A stretch of DNA of 64,000 nt, from positions 62,001 through 126,000 of the forward strand of contig NZ_BAAAFW010000029.1 in NCBI RefSeq assembly GCF_039523735.1. Reading direction: 5' to 3'. Within the stretch, counting starts at the first letter, position 1. Every line of letters begins with the position of its first letter. Made by a program: the position numbers and the translations under genes. Source of the stretch: Tatumella punctata (GTDB taxonomy: Bacteria > Pseudomonadota > Gammaproteobacteria > Enterobacterales > Enterobacteriaceae). The notes beneath the pieces were generated by a model. The model was not told the origin of the DNA. It ran no database searches and was given only the letters and a program-made list of their open reading frames with translations. Of this stretch, positions 1 to 9,029 are shown in pieces.

Positions 1-782
1 TCAACTTCCAGGGTGGAGGTGTCAGTCAGGGTATAGGTAAACCCCTCCAGTACCGGCAGCGGGCTGTGTGGTGCAAGATCCAGAATAAAGGTTTCCGATT
101 TTAGTTTGCCGAGCAAGTCTTTCATTGACGTATTTTCCACCAGCTCACCACGCTGAATAATACCGATATTTCGGCACAGCATTTCAGCTTCTTCCAGGTA
201 GTGGGTGGTCAGAATAATGGTGGTGCCGTGAATATTCAGCTCTTTAAGAAAGACCCACATTGAACGCCGTAATTCAATATCGACCCCGGCAGTAGGTTCA
301 TCAAGAATGAGCAGTTTAGGTTCATGCATTAATGCTCTGGCAATCATTAAACGGCGTTTCATCCCGCCGGACAGCATTCTTGCCCGCTGGTCCCGCTTTT
401 CCCATAAATCCAGCTGGCGGAGGTACTTTTCGGCCCGCACCAGTGCGTCTTTACGTTCCACCCCATAATAGCCTGCCTGGCTGACCACAATCTGCAGCAC
501 CGTTTCAAAGGGGTTAAAATTAAATTCCTGCGGTACCAGCCCCAGCTGGCGTTTCGCGTTAACCTTGTCACTGTCCAGGTCATGTCCGAAGACGCTGACC
601 TGTCCGGACGTTTTATTCACCAGTGAACTGATAATACCAATGGTGGTGGATTTTCCGGCACCGTTAGGCCCCAGCAGGGCATAAAAATCCCCTGCTTTAA
701 CTTTTAAATCAAGCCCTTTCAGGGCCCTGACATTGTCACCATAGGTCTTGGTCAGTCCGGAAATTTCCAGTGCATAAGTCAT
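1..782 (-). CDS. yadG: ABC transporter ATP-binding protein YadG (partial)
   Basis: ATPase subunit of a two-gene ABC exporter; the membrane partner YadH normally follows immediately and would lie beyond the left edge. The frame is open from the ATG at 782 to position 1, so the C-terminus is cut by the window. Visible motifs are Walker A GPNGAGKST (about residues 38-46), the signature LSGGM and the Walker B stretch LLILDEPTAGVD followed by TTHYLEEAE. The sequence tracks E. coli YadG almost residue by residue, including QLGLVPQEFNFNPFETV. The transported substrate is not known. In E. coli the carbonic anhydrase gene can lies between yadG and hpt; it is absent here. Confidence 0.93.
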   Translation of the reverse strand, partial: MTYALEISGLTKTYGDNVRALKGLDLKVKAGDFYALLGPNGAGKSTTIGIISSLVNKTSGQVSVFGHDLDSDKVNAKRQLGLVPQEFNFNPFETVLQIVVSQAGYYGVERKDALVRAEKYLRQLDLWEKRDQRARMLSGGMKRRLMIARALMHEPKLLILDEPTAGVDIELRRSMWVFLKELNIHGTTIILTTHYLEEAEMLCRNIGIIQRGELVENTSMKDLLGKLKSETFILDLAPHSPLPVLEGFTYTLTDTSTLEV

Positions 783-1113
783 ACCTGCTCCATACCCGTC
801 GTGAGGACGTGTTTAACGAGAATAATTGTGTGGTGAATATACCGGAGCCGTCCGGCAATCAAATGCCCGATACCGGAGATATCGTTATCAGTGGCCGGGC
901 CATAAAGTTACCTGTATGGCTGAAAGCGGGTACGCTGGCCGGGTAAGGCTGAATTCAATATCACGGGGAAATAATGCTCAGAACCACGTCAGAGTGACAA
1001 GCATCCGCCAGTGCCTCCGGTCGCTCACAGCAGCGCGTTCTTCCGGCCTATGGAAATAGCTGCCGGTCAGGCCGAAAAATCCGGCGTTTCGGTGAAATTC
1101 GTCGTTAGTATAA
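783..1113. other. Intergenic region without a supported gene (can position)
   Basis: This gap between yadG and hpt is where E. coli carries can (carbonic anhydrase). No frame here resembles Can and none of its zinc-site motifs is visible. A 77-codon plus-strand frame at 826-1059 has no recognisable domain and is probably chance. The yadG promoter should lie in the first part. I see nothing else that can be supported. Confidence 0.5.
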
Positions 1114-1138
1114 TTCAGGCCGTATCATGCGGCCTGAA
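1114..1138 (-). terminator. Hairpin downstream of hpt
   Basis: An inverted repeat with 9-bp arms (TTCAGGCCG and CGGCCTGAA) lies about 25 bases past the hpt stop. It lacks a strong U-tract, so it may act as an mRNA 3'-end stabiliser or a weak terminator. Confidence 0.5.
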
Positions 1139-1164
1139 AGATTGTGCTATTTAGTTAGCCGGGT

Positions 1165-1701
1165 TTATGGCTCAAGAATAACAACTTTACCGACATAAGG
1201 CAGATGGCGGTAACGTTGCGCATAGTCAATACCGTAACCGACCACAAATTCATCCGGAATAGTAAAACCGACATACTCGACGTCTACCTGCACTTCACGG
1301 CGTTCTGGTTTATCCAGCAGAGTACAAATTGCCAGTGATTTCGGCTCACGCAGCCGTAAAATTTCACGCACTTTACTCAGTGTGTTACCTGAATCGATAA
1401 TATCTTCAACGATCAGGACATCTTTACCGCGGATATCTTCATCCAGATCTTTGATAATTTTAACGTCGCGGCTACTCGACATACCGCTGCCATAACTTGA
1501 CGCGGTAATAAAATCGACTTCGTGAGATACCTCGATAGCCCTGCACAGATCAGCCATAAACATAAATGATCCACGTAACAGCCCTACCAGCACAATATCA
1601 TTGCCGCGGTCACGGTAATCTGCGGTAATTTGCTGCCCCAGCGCGGCAATGCGCTGTTTAATTTCCTGTTCGGAAATCATCACTTCTACAGTGTGTTTCA
1701 T
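1165..1701 (-). CDS. hpt: Hypoxanthine phosphoribosyltransferase
   Basis: Cytoplasmic purine-salvage enzyme that joins hypoxanthine to PRPP, giving IMP. The type I PRTase PRPP-binding motif VEDIIDSGNT sits at residues 98-107, preceded by LVGLLRGSFMFMADL and followed by the C-terminal DEFVVGYGIDY segment. The ATG at 1701 gives 178 residues, the E. coli length, with MKHTVEV as N-terminus; a GTG 12 bases upstream is in frame but would add four residues not found in the family. A GTGAG Shine-Dalgarno-like stretch lies about 8 bases upstream of the ATG. Its E. coli neighbours can and gcd are missing on both sides. Confidence 0.96.
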   Translation of the reverse strand: MKHTVEVMISEQEIKQRIAALGQQITADYRDRGNDIVLVGLLRGSFMFMADLCRAIEVSHEVDFITASSYGSGMSSSRDVKIIKDLDEDIRGKDVLIVEDIIDSGNTLSKVREILRLREPKSLAICTLLDKPERREVQVDVEYVGFTIPDEFVVGYGIDYAQRYRHLPYVGKVVILEP

Positions 1702-1793
1702 AATATATCTCACTGATTTTACTCAGCTAAACCTCATTAATGGCCGGAATTAATACAGTAATACTCCTGCGTTAGGCTGTGGATTATCGCACA

Positions 1794-1866
1794 GAAAAAG
1801 GCCCGCACGATAGACCGACAGCCGATTAACCCCGGAATTCGGCTGTCAGCCCGTAGTGCGGGCCTG
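1794..1866 (-). terminator. Two-stem terminator after cueO
   Basis: On the minus strand an outer stem (AGGCCCGCAC with GTGCGGGCCT) is followed directly by TTTTT, the form of an intrinsic terminator. Nested inside is a second perfect arm pair (GACAGCCGA with TCGGCTGTC). The whole structure begins 12 bases past the cueO stop. Confidence 0.85.
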
Positions 1867-1878
1867 TTTACTGACGGA

Positions 1879-3516
1879 TTAACTGCCGCTGACGGTAAAA
1901 CTCAGCATCATGCCGGTATCTTCATGTTCCAGCAAATGACAGTGCGCCATATAAGGCTGTTCTTTGCTCGCCGTTCGCGGGAAATTCACCAGTATTTCGC
2001 TAACGCCGTTTTCCACTTTAACGATATCTTTCCAGCCACGCCGGTGGGCAGCTACCGGCTTGCCGTTCTCCGATAAAATACGGAACTGGGTTCCGTGTAC
2101 ATGGAACGGATGCAACATGGTGTCATCTTCACCACTGATCCGCCATATTTCACTGGTTTGTAACGGCACATCAAAGGAGATCTCATGCATATCAAAAGCT
2201 TTACCGTTGATTTTATTCCCCTGACGGAAATCATAGTCCGAAGTATGCGGCTCTGCCGCCATGCCCGTCATATGCATACTGTGGCCTGCTGGCATCTGGG
2301 TTACCGACATCCCTTCTGCGGGCATCGGGGAATTATTCATGGCCATACCGGACATGGCTGAATCATGCATTCCGGGCATTGATTTTTGGCCGTAGCGTTT
2401 CATCAGTGCCGCCATTCCCAGTTCGTCCAGTTGTTTATCCATTGATAACTTCAGCGTTCTTTTATTCAGTGTATCAAGCTGAGACTGTGCAGGCAGGGCC
2501 GGCAGGGTGGCCAGCTGGTCAGGGAGCGTGCTGCTGCCAGCAACACGTAATGGCAGAATATTGACCAGCGGTAACGGCTGATCAAAAGGTGACAGCGTCA
2601 TAGCCATCTGTTCAACCGGTAACGTAACAAAGTCAAACGGCTTACCATCACTGGTATCAACCATCACTTCAAAACGTTCTCCCGGAATCATCTCCAGAGA
2701 CTCGACTTTCACCGGTTCCGTTAATAAACCGCCATCACTGGCAATAATATACAGCGGTCGTTTGTCACTGCTGGTGATCATCAGGCTGCGGGCATTACAG
2801 CCGTTAAGCATCCTGAAACGCAGCCAGCCATTCGGTACGGCATGCTGCGGGTAACTGACACCATTGGTCAGCATAATATCGCCAAACCAGCCAACCGCAG
2901 CCCGCATAATATCCAGCTGATAATCTATCTCTGAACCATCAGCCGTCAGCCGCTTGTCCTGGAACACCAGCGGAATATCATCGACGCCCCACTCTATCGG
3001 TAATCGGAGTTTATCAATCTCGTTATCATCGATAATCACCAGCCCTGCCAGCCCTTTCGCCACCTGATATCCGGTCTGACCATGAAGATGCGGATGAAAC
3101 CAGCAGGTTGCAGCATTCTGATCCGGAGTAAAGGTCACCTGTCGCCGTCCGCCGGCGGTGATCACCCCATGGGGTCCACCGTCTACATCGCCTTCCACTT
3201 TCAGCCCATGCCAGTGCAGAGTGGTTGCCATGGGTAAGGTATTATTAATATCAACGGTAACCTCCTGACGACGTTGCAGGCGCAGGGCCGGCCCCAGTAA
3301 ACTGCCATTATATCCCCAGGTTGGAACTGTTTTTCCCTGCCATTGGCTGGTACCGGCCATTGCCGTCAGCCTTATCCGCTGACGAATATCCGGTGTTAAC
3401 ACCGGCGGGACAGGAAGCAATGGCCGGGGAGCGGCCATCAGAGAACGGTTCCAGATCGGCAGTAATCCGGCGGCCGTCAACGCGGTAGTAAGTTTCAGAA
3501 AGTCGCGACGCTGCAT
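1879..3516 (-). CDS. cueO: Multicopper oxidase CueO (cuprous oxidase)
   Basis: Periplasmic laccase-like enzyme that oxidises Cu(I) to Cu(II) and protects against copper. The N-terminus carries a twin-arginine signal (RRDFLK at residues 3-8, then a hydrophobic stretch ending near MAAP). Copper ligand motifs are HWHG (101-104), HPHLHG (141-146), HPFHVHG (about 469) and HCHLLEHEDTGMM near the C-terminus, giving one type 1 and one trinuclear centre. A methionine-rich segment at about 374-427 matches the Cu(I)-binding insert typical of CueO. Length 545 residues, slightly longer than E. coli because of the Met-rich loop. The promoter upstream has the CueR architecture. gcd, the usual neighbour in E. 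coli, is absent. Confidence 0.96.
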   Translation of the reverse strand: MQRRDFLKLTTALTAAGLLPIWNRSLMAAPRPLLPVPPVLTPDIRQRIRLTAMAGTSQWQGKTVPTWGYNGSLLGPALRLQRRQEVTVDINNTLPMATTLHWHGLKVEGDVDGGPHGVITAGGRRQVTFTPDQNAATCWFHPHLHGQTGYQVAKGLAGLVIIDDNEIDKLRLPIEWGVDDIPLVFQDKRLTADGSEIDYQLDIMRAAVGWFGDIMLTNGVSYPQHAVPNGWLRFRMLNGCNARSLMITSSDKRPLYIIASDGGLLTEPVKVESLEMIPGERFEVMVDTSDGKPFDFVTLPVEQMAMTLSPFDQPLPLVNILPLRVAGSSTLPDQLATLPALPAQSQLDTLNKRTLKLSMDKQLDELGMAALMKRYGQKSMPGMHDSAMSGMAMNNSPMPAEGMSVTQMPAGHSMHMTGMAAEPHTSDYDFRQGNKINGKAFDMHEISFDVPLQTSEIWRISGEDDTMLHPFHVHGTQFRILSENGKPVAAHRRGWKDIVKVENGVSEILVNFPRTASKEQPYMAHCHLLEHEDTGMMLSFTVSGS

Positions 3517-3550
3517 ACGAATGGCCCTTAGACAGAAATGTGATTTGCTA

Positions 3551-3581
3551 AGCTTAAACCCTACCCCAGACGGAAGGTCAA
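3551..3581 (-). promoter_or_regulatory. CueR-type copper promoter of cueO
   Basis: Read on the minus strand, a -35 TTGACC (3576-3581) and a -10 TAAGCT (3551-3556) are separated by exactly 19 bases, the overlong spacer characteristic of MerR-family activated promoters. The spacer holds an imperfect dyad (ACCTTCC and GTAGGGT) resembling the CueR operators of E. coli copA and cueO. Binding by CueR is inferred; cueR is not in the window. Confidence 0.82.
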
Positions 3582-3672
3582 GGGCCCGATCCTTGCGAAA
3601 AAGTCAAAACTGTCGTCATCCTGAGGACAACTATGCTAACGTTCATCACATCACAGAGATCAGAGAACCCCC

Positions 3673-4023
3673 ATGAGTAAAATTATCAGGTTCCTGCTGC
3701 TTTCCGCTTTGCTGGGAGCATCCGGTACAAGTTTCGCACTTGATGAATCACAGGCAGAAGATATGGCCGATTTAACGGCGGTATTTATCTACCTGAAAAA
3801 TGATTGTGGTTATCAGGATATCCCCGATACACAGATCCGCAACGCCCTTATTTTTTTCGCCCGCCAGAATCACTGGGACTTAAGCAATTATGATCTGATG
3901 AATATGCAACAACGGGGAGAGTCCAGCTATCAGGATCTGAGTGGCATCGCCGTCCCTACCGCCAAAAAGTGTCGCTCGCTGGCCGATAAATCCTTAAGTT
4001 TACTGGCGTATGTAAACAGATAA
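3673..4023 (+). CDS. yacC: YacC family secreted protein (pilotin-like)
   Basis: Small exported protein of 116 residues matching E. coli YacC across its length, for example AEDMADLTAVF, LKNDCGY and the C-terminal AKKCRSLADKSLSLLAYV. It has a signal peptide (KIIRF followed by a hydrophobic run to about SFA, residue 22), so it should be periplasmic. Two cysteines, in NDCGY and AKKCRS, could form a disulfide. The family is related to the PulS/OutS pilotins of type II secretion, but no function in secretion has been shown for YacC. The gene is co-directional with speE 93 bases downstream. Confidence 0.9.
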   Translation: MSKIIRFLLLSALLGASGTSFALDESQAEDMADLTAVFIYLKNDCGYQDIPDTQIRNALIFFARQNHWDLSNYDLMNMQQRGESSYQDLSGIAVPTAKKCRSLADKSLSLLAYVNR

Positions 4024-4116
4024 TTTCAGTTTACGGTTTCTGCCGTGCATCCCCCCCCTGACTTCGCTATGATAGCCTGCTTATTTTCTTCGTAACGCAG
4101 CACTGAGGGTAATAGC

Positions 4117-4977
4117 ATGTCTCAGCATGAGAAGTGGCATGAAACACTGCATGATGGTTTCGGGCAATACTTCACCATTGATAAAGAATTATACCGGGAA
4201 AAAACCGAACACCAGGACCTGGTAATTTTTGAAAACAGTGCTTTTGGCCGTGTAATGGCTCTGGATGGAGTGGTACAGACCACAGAACGGGATGAGTTCA
4301 TCTACCATGAAATGCTCACCCATGTTCCGCTTTTTGCCCATGGTGATGCCCGGAGTGTATTAATCATCGGTGGCGGTGACGGTGGTATGCTGCGTGAGGT
4401 GGCACGTCATCCCAGTGTGGAAAAAATTACGATGGTGGAAATTGATGCCGGCGTAGTTACTTTCTGTCGCCAGTACCTGCCGGAACACAGTGCCGGGGCT
4501 TATGATGATCCGCGTTTTACTCTGGTCATAGACGATGGTGTCAATTTCGTCAGCCAGACCGACCAGAAATTTGATGTCATTATTTCTGATTGTACCGATC
4601 CTATCGGTCCCGGCGAAAGCCTGTTTACTTCAGACTTCTATGCCGGTTGTAAACGCTGCCTGAATGATGACGGTGTCTTTGTCGCTCAGAATGGTGTCTG
4701 CTTCCTGCAACAGGATGAAGCAATTAACAGCTATCAGCGCCTGAGCCCCTACTTTTCCGATGTGACCTTTTATCAGGCAGCAGTACCGACCTATTATGGC
4801 GGAATAATGACTTTCGCGTGGGCCAGTAACAATGCCTCTCTGCGTAAAACAGATATCGACACTCTGACATCCCGGGTCTCTCATACCGAACTCGTCTGCC
4901 GTTATTATAATCCGGAAATTCATTTAGCGAGTTTCGCACTACCCCAATATTTACTGAATGCGCTGGTAACTAAATAA
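4117..4977 (+). CDS. speE: Spermidine synthase (polyamine aminopropyltransferase)
   Basis: Transfers the aminopropyl group of decarboxylated S-adenosylmethionine to putrescine, forming spermidine in the cytoplasm. The Rossmann-like motif IIGGGDGGMLREV is at about 83-95, and the catalytic aspartate is in ISDCTDPIGPGE (D158). The PTYYGGIMTFAWAS stretch of the family is present. Length 286 against 288 in E. coli. It is followed 30 bases later by speD, which makes its aminopropyl donor, so the pair forms the usual speED operon. Confidence 0.97.
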   Translation: MSQHEKWHETLHDGFGQYFTIDKELYREKTEHQDLVIFENSAFGRVMALDGVVQTTERDEFIYHEMLTHVPLFAHGDARSVLIIGGGDGGMLREVARHPSVEKITMVEIDAGVVTFCRQYLPEHSAGAYDDPRFTLVIDDGVNFVSQTDQKFDVIISDCTDPIGPGESLFTSDFYAGCKRCLNDDGVFVAQNGVCFLQQDEAINSYQRLSPYFSDVTFYQAAVPTYYGGIMTFAWASNNASLRKTDIDTLTSRVSHTELVCRYYNPEIHLASFALPQYLLNALVTK

Positions 4978-5007
4978 CCCTGCATTCCCTGAAGGAGGTG
5001 AACTAAA

Positions 5008-5811
5008 TTGCAAAAGCTGAAACTACATGGCTTCAACAACCTGACGAAAAGCCTGAGTTTTTGTATCTACGATATTTGCTATGCGAATTCAAAAGAAGAA
5101 CGTGACGGCTATATTGCTTATATTGATGAACAATATAATGCCAATCGCCTGACTGAAATACTGAGCGAAACCTGTTCAATTATCGGTGCCAATATTCTGA
5201 ATATTGCCCGTCAGGATTATGAACCTCAGGGTGCCAGCGTCACCATTCTGGTCAGTGAAGAACCGGTTAACCCCGAAGATATTGATACATCAGAACATCC
5301 GGGACCGCTGCCCGATGCCATTGTTGCGCACCTGGATAAAAGCCATATTTGCGTTCATACCTATCCGGAAAGCCATCCTGAAGGCGGGCTCTGTACTTTC
5401 CGTGCCGATATTGAAGTCTCGACCTGCGGGGTTATCTCCCCCCTGAAAGCACTTAATTATCTGATCCACCAACTGGAATCTGACATTGTCACTATTGATT
5501 ATCGTGTCAGAGGGTTTACCCGCGATGTTAAGGGACTCAAACATTTTATCGACCATGAGATCAATTCTATTCAGAATTTTATGTCAGATGATATGAAATC
5601 AATGTACGACATGGTGGATGTAAATGTTTATCAGGAGAATATTTTTCACACTAAAATGATGCTGAAAGAATTCGATCTGAAGCACTATTTGTTTAATACC
5701 AGACCGGATGACCTGACCGCTCAGGAACATCAGCGGATCACTGACTTACTGTGGAAAGAAATGCGCGAAATTTACTACGGCCGTAATATTCCTGCTGTTA
5801 GCCAAAAATAA
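5008..5811 (+). CDS. speD: S-adenosylmethionine decarboxylase proenzyme
   Basis: Makes decarboxylated S-adenosylmethionine for SpeE. It is a proenzyme that cleaves itself to create a pyruvoyl cofactor; the cleavage pair K111-S112 is in AHLDKSHICVHTYPESHP. The start is the TTG at 5008, supported by a strong Shine-Dalgarno GAAGGAGGTGA just upstream and by alignment of QKLKLHGFNNLTKSLSF with the E. coli N-terminus; no ATG lies nearby in frame. Length 267 residues (264 in E. coli). The weak start codon paired with a near-perfect ribosome-binding site may set expression. Confidence 0.96.
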   Translation: MQKLKLHGFNNLTKSLSFCIYDICYANSKEERDGYIAYIDEQYNANRLTEILSETCSIIGANILNIARQDYEPQGASVTILVSEEPVNPEDIDTSEHPGPLPDAIVAHLDKSHICVHTYPESHPEGGLCTFRADIEVSTCGVISPLKALNYLIHQLESDIVTIDYRVRGFTRDVKGLKHFIDHEINSIQNFMSDDMKSMYDMVDVNVYQENIFHTKMMLKEFDLKHYLFNTRPDDLTAQEHQRITDLLWKEMREIYYGRNIPAVSQK

Positions 5812-5818
5812 GTGCACG

Positions 5819-5852
5819 CGGACCGGTGAACAAGGCCGGTCCGGTATCTTTA
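5819..5852. terminator. Hairpin between convergent speD and yacL
   Basis: An inverted repeat GGACCGG / CCGGTCC with a nine-base loop lies just after the speD stop and is followed by TATCTTT. It probably ends the speED transcript; the U-tract is weak. Confidence 0.55.
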
Positions 5853-5866
5853 CACGGCAGACCTTT

Positions 5867-6229
5867 TCAGGAGGTGATGGCAAACTTCTGGTAGGCATCC
5901 ATCAATTGAAAAAAATCTTCCAGTCCGCAGAACGCCAGTGATTCCTGATCGTAATACGCCATGCCTTCTTCTAATTCATCCGTGTCAAATGACAGGATGT
6001 TTGCCCCGATCATCACTTCTTCAGCATCCACCCACAGGCTGTATTCTTTACCTGTTTTATGCCATTGGTTCTCAGTACCTTTAAGAGACAATGCCGCTGC
6101 GCGCACTTCATCCAGTAACGCGAGATTCCCCTGAACCTCTTCATTAAACCAATGGCCTACGGCTTCATGGTCCATCGACATCCGGACGATGACGCCGCCG
6201 GTGACATCATTCACAAACTGGTATTCCAC
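5867..6229 (-). CDS. yacL: UPF0231 family protein YacL
   Basis: Conserved 120-residue protein of unknown function found beside acnB in Enterobacterales. I chose the GTG at 6229 rather than upstream codons of the same open frame: it has AAGGAG six bases upstream and gives the N-terminus EYQFVNDVTGGV, which matches E. coli YacL (EYEFLRDITGVV) and its 120-residue length. Conserved segments include VRMSMDHEAVGHWFNEEV, ALLDEV and GMAYYDQESL. The protein is acidic, has no membrane segment and no recognisable catalytic motif. Confidence 0.92.
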   Translation of the reverse strand: MEYQFVNDVTGGVIVRMSMDHEAVGHWFNEEVQGNLALLDEVRAAALSLKGTENQWHKTGKEYSLWVDAEEVMIGANILSFDTDELEEGMAYYDQESLAFCGLEDFFQLMDAYQKFAITS

Positions 6230-6371
6230 ATCTGACTCCTTACTGCACCAGTCACAATATTCTGCGGTGCATATTCCCCCGTAGTGTAGCGAAATTACCG
6301 TCCGGCGGACACTCCGGCCTGACCTGTCGGGGAGATGGAAAGATATGACAGTATCCTGCCCCCGGTAAGGA

Positions 6372-6404
6372 TAAAAAAAAGCACCGCGCAAGCGGTGCTT
6401 TTTC
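6372..6404 (-). terminator. Intrinsic terminator of acnB
   Basis: On the minus strand a GCACCGC / GCGGTGC stem with a four-base loop is followed by eight Us, about 30 bases past the acnB stop. It separates acnB from yacL. The plus-strand reading also ends in five Us. Confidence 0.92.
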
Positions 6405-6431
6405 GTATGTCAGTGGCCGTTTTTCGTCACA

Positions 6432-9029
6432 TCAGACTGCGCTCTGGAAAATAACGCCGTCGGCTTTTTCCGTATACTGACTCAGACGGTCAAAGTTCAG
6501 ATAACGGTAGGTATCACTGGCCGTTTGATCCACCTGCGCCATATAGTGCTGGTACTCTTCCGGGGAAGGCAGTTTGCCCAGTAACGATGAGATGGCTGCC
6601 AGTTCTGCTGAGGCCAGGTAAACATTTGCACCATTCCCCAGCCGGTTAGGGAAGTTACGGGTTGAGGTAGAGACCACTGTCGCCCCATCAGCCACCCTCG
6701 CCTGGTTTCCCATACATAGTGAACATCCCGGGATTTCCACACGGGCACCACTTTTCCCAAAGATACTGTAGTACCCTTCTTCGGTCAGTTGCGCAGCATC
6801 CATTTTGGTCGGCGGAGCCACCCACAGCCGGGTGGGCATCTGGCCTTTCTGACTGTCCAGCAATTTACCTGCAGCCCTGAAGTGACCAATATTTGTCATG
6901 CAGGAACCAATAAAGACTTCATCAATTTTTGTGCCCTGCACGTCTGATAATAAGCGGGCATCATCAGGATCGTTCGGTGCGCAGAGGATCGGCTGGGTGA
7001 TCTCATTCAGATCGATATCAATAACGGCAGCATATTCTGCGTCTGTATCAGCTTCCAGTAACTGCGGGTCCGCCAGCCATTTTTCCATTCCCTGAATACG
7101 GCGTTCGATAGTACGGCGGTCACCGTAACCTTCAGCAATCATCCATTTCAGCAGCACAATATTTGAATTCAGGTACTCAATAATCGGCGCTTTATCCAGT
7201 TTAATGGTGCATCCCGCAGCTGAACGTTCTGCTGATGCATCTGACAACTCAAATGCCTGCTCGGCTTTCAGATCCGGCAGACCTTCTATCTCCAGTATCC
7301 GGCCGGAGAAAATATTTTTCTTCCCTTTTTTCTCAACAGTCAGCAGTCCCTGTCTGATGGCATATAACGGGATAGCATGGACCAGATCACGCAGAGTGAT
7401 GCCCGGCTGCATTTTTCCGCTAAAACGGACTAATACCGACTCAGGCATATCCAGTGGCATAACCCCTGTTGCAGCCGCAAAAGCGACCAGCCCGGAACCG
7501 GCAGGGAAAGAAATACCAATCGGGAATCGGGTATGAGAATCACCGCCAGTCCCGACAGTATCCGGCAATAACATCCGGTTTAGCCAGCTATGTATAATCC
7601 CGTCCCCCGGACGCAGTGAAACCCCGCCGCGGTTCATAATAAAGTCCGGCAATGAATGCTGCATCGCAACGTCAACCGGTTTCGGGTACGCTGCCGTATG
7701 GCAAAATGACTGCATCACCAGGTCGGCGGAGAAGCCCAGACAGGCAAGATCTTTCAGCTCATCACGGGTCATCGGGCCAGTAGTATCCTGGGACCCGACC
7801 GAGGTCATTTTAGGCTCGCAATATTCACCCGGACGGATCCCGGTAACGCCACAGGCACGACCAACCATTTTCTGGGCCAGCGAGAAACCCCGGCTGCTTT
7901 TCTCAACATCCTTCGCCTTGCGGAATACATCACTGTGTGGCAGCCCAAGAGATTCACGGGCACGCGCAGTCAGACCACGCCCGATAATCAGCGGGATCCG
8001 GCCGCCGGCACGGACTTCATCCAGCAATACTTCTGTTTTCAGTGAAAAGGTATCCAGTAATTGATCGTTGTCATGACGACGGACTTCACCCTTATACGGA
8101 TAAACATCAATGACATCGCCCATATTCAGCTTACTGACATCCAGTTCGATCGGTAATGCCCCCGCATCTTCCATCGTATTAAAGAAGATCGGCGCAATTT
8201 TACCGCCCAATACCAGACCCCCGCCTTTTTTATTCGGCACATAGGGAATATCTTCCCCCATAAACCACAATACCGAGTTGGTGGCCGATTTACGCGAAGA
8301 ACCGGTACCGACAACATCCCCCGTATATACCAGCGGAAAGCCTTTGTTTTGCAACGCTTCGATTTGTTTAATCGGTCCGAGAGTGCCGGCATCATCGGGT
8401 TCAATACCTTCACGGGGGATCTTCAGCATCGCCAGCGCATGCAGCGGAATATCCGGTCGTGACCAGGCATCCGGGGCCGGGGACAGATCATCCGTATTCG
8501 TTTCACCGGTAACTTTAAACACGGTCAGGGTAATTTTTTCTGCCAGCTGCGGGCGGGAAAGATACCATTCAGCATCGGCCCAGGATTTCATGACCTGTTG
8601 TGCATAACGGTTACCCGCTTTGGCTTTTTCTTCCACATCATAGAAACTGTCAAACATCAGCAGGGTATGAGAGAGGGCTTTTGCGGCACCGGCGGCCAGC
8701 TTGTCGTCATCCAGCGCATCAATCAGCGGGTGAATGTTATATCCGCCCTGCATCGTCCCGAGCAATTCGACCGCTTTTTGCGGGGTGATCAGCGGAGAAA
8801 CCGCTTCACCTTTGGTAATTGCGGCCAGAAAACCGGCTTTTACGTAAGCGGCTTCATCAACCCCTGGCGGCACCCGATTTATTAATAAGTCTGTAAGAAA
8901 TTCTTCCTCGCCCTTTGGCGGAATTTTAAGCAGTTCAACCAGTGCCGCCATTTGGGTTGCGTCTAAGGGTTTTGGAACAATTCCCTGGGCAGCACGTTCG
9001 GCAACGTGCTTACGGTATTCTTCTAGCAC
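6432..9029 (-). CDS. acnB: Aconitate hydratase B
   Basis: Main tricarboxylic-acid-cycle aconitase, interconverting citrate and isocitrate through a [4Fe-4S] cluster; the apo-form of this family binds mRNA. The cluster cysteines are in GSCMTNIGHF and CSLCMGNQ. A HEAT-like N-terminal domain (LEEYRKHVAERAA onward) precedes the swivelling domain (GDVVGTGSSRKSA), the arrangement specific to AcnB. The start is GTG at 9029 with GAGGAG six bases upstream, giving 865 residues, exactly the E. coli length; the frame extends further upstream without homology. Its usual neighbour yacH is replaced by mgtB. Confidence 0.97.
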   Translation of the reverse strand: MLEEYRKHVAERAAQGIVPKPLDATQMAALVELLKIPPKGEEEFLTDLLINRVPPGVDEAAYVKAGFLAAITKGEAVSPLITPQKAVELLGTMQGGYNIHPLIDALDDDKLAAGAAKALSHTLLMFDSFYDVEEKAKAGNRYAQQVMKSWADAEWYLSRPQLAEKITLTVFKVTGETNTDDLSPAPDAWSRPDIPLHALAMLKIPREGIEPDDAGTLGPIKQIEALQNKGFPLVYTGDVVGTGSSRKSATNSVLWFMGEDIPYVPNKKGGGLVLGGKIAPIFFNTMEDAGALPIELDVSKLNMGDVIDVYPYKGEVRRHDNDQLLDTFSLKTEVLLDEVRAGGRIPLIIGRGLTARARESLGLPHSDVFRKAKDVEKSSRGFSLAQKMVGRACGVTGIRPGEYCEPKMTSVGSQDTTGPMTRDELKDLACLGFSADLVMQSFCHTAAYPKPVDVAMQHSLPDFIMNRGGVSLRPGDGIIHSWLNRMLLPDTVGTGGDSHTRFPIGISFPAGSGLVAFAAATGVMPLDMPESVLVRFSGKMQPGITLRDLVHAIPLYAIRQGLLTVEKKGKKNIFSGRILEIEGLPDLKAEQAFELSDASAERSAAGCTIKLDKAPIIEYLNSNIVLLKWMIAEGYGDRRTIERRIQGMEKWLADPQLLEADTDAEYAAVIDIDLNEITQPILCAPNDPDDARLLSDVQGTKIDEVFIGSCMTNIGHFRAAGKLLDSQKGQMPTRLWVAPPTKMDAAQLTEEGYYSIFGKSGARVEIPGCSLCMGNQARVADGATVVSTSTRNFPNRLGNGANVYLASAELAAISSLLGKLPSPEEYQHYMAQVDQTASDTYRYLNFDRLSQYTEKADGVIFQSAV

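Noticed and set aside
826..1059. 77-codon frame between yadG and hpt
   Set aside because: No similarity to carbonic anhydrase or any family known to me and no ribosome-binding site.
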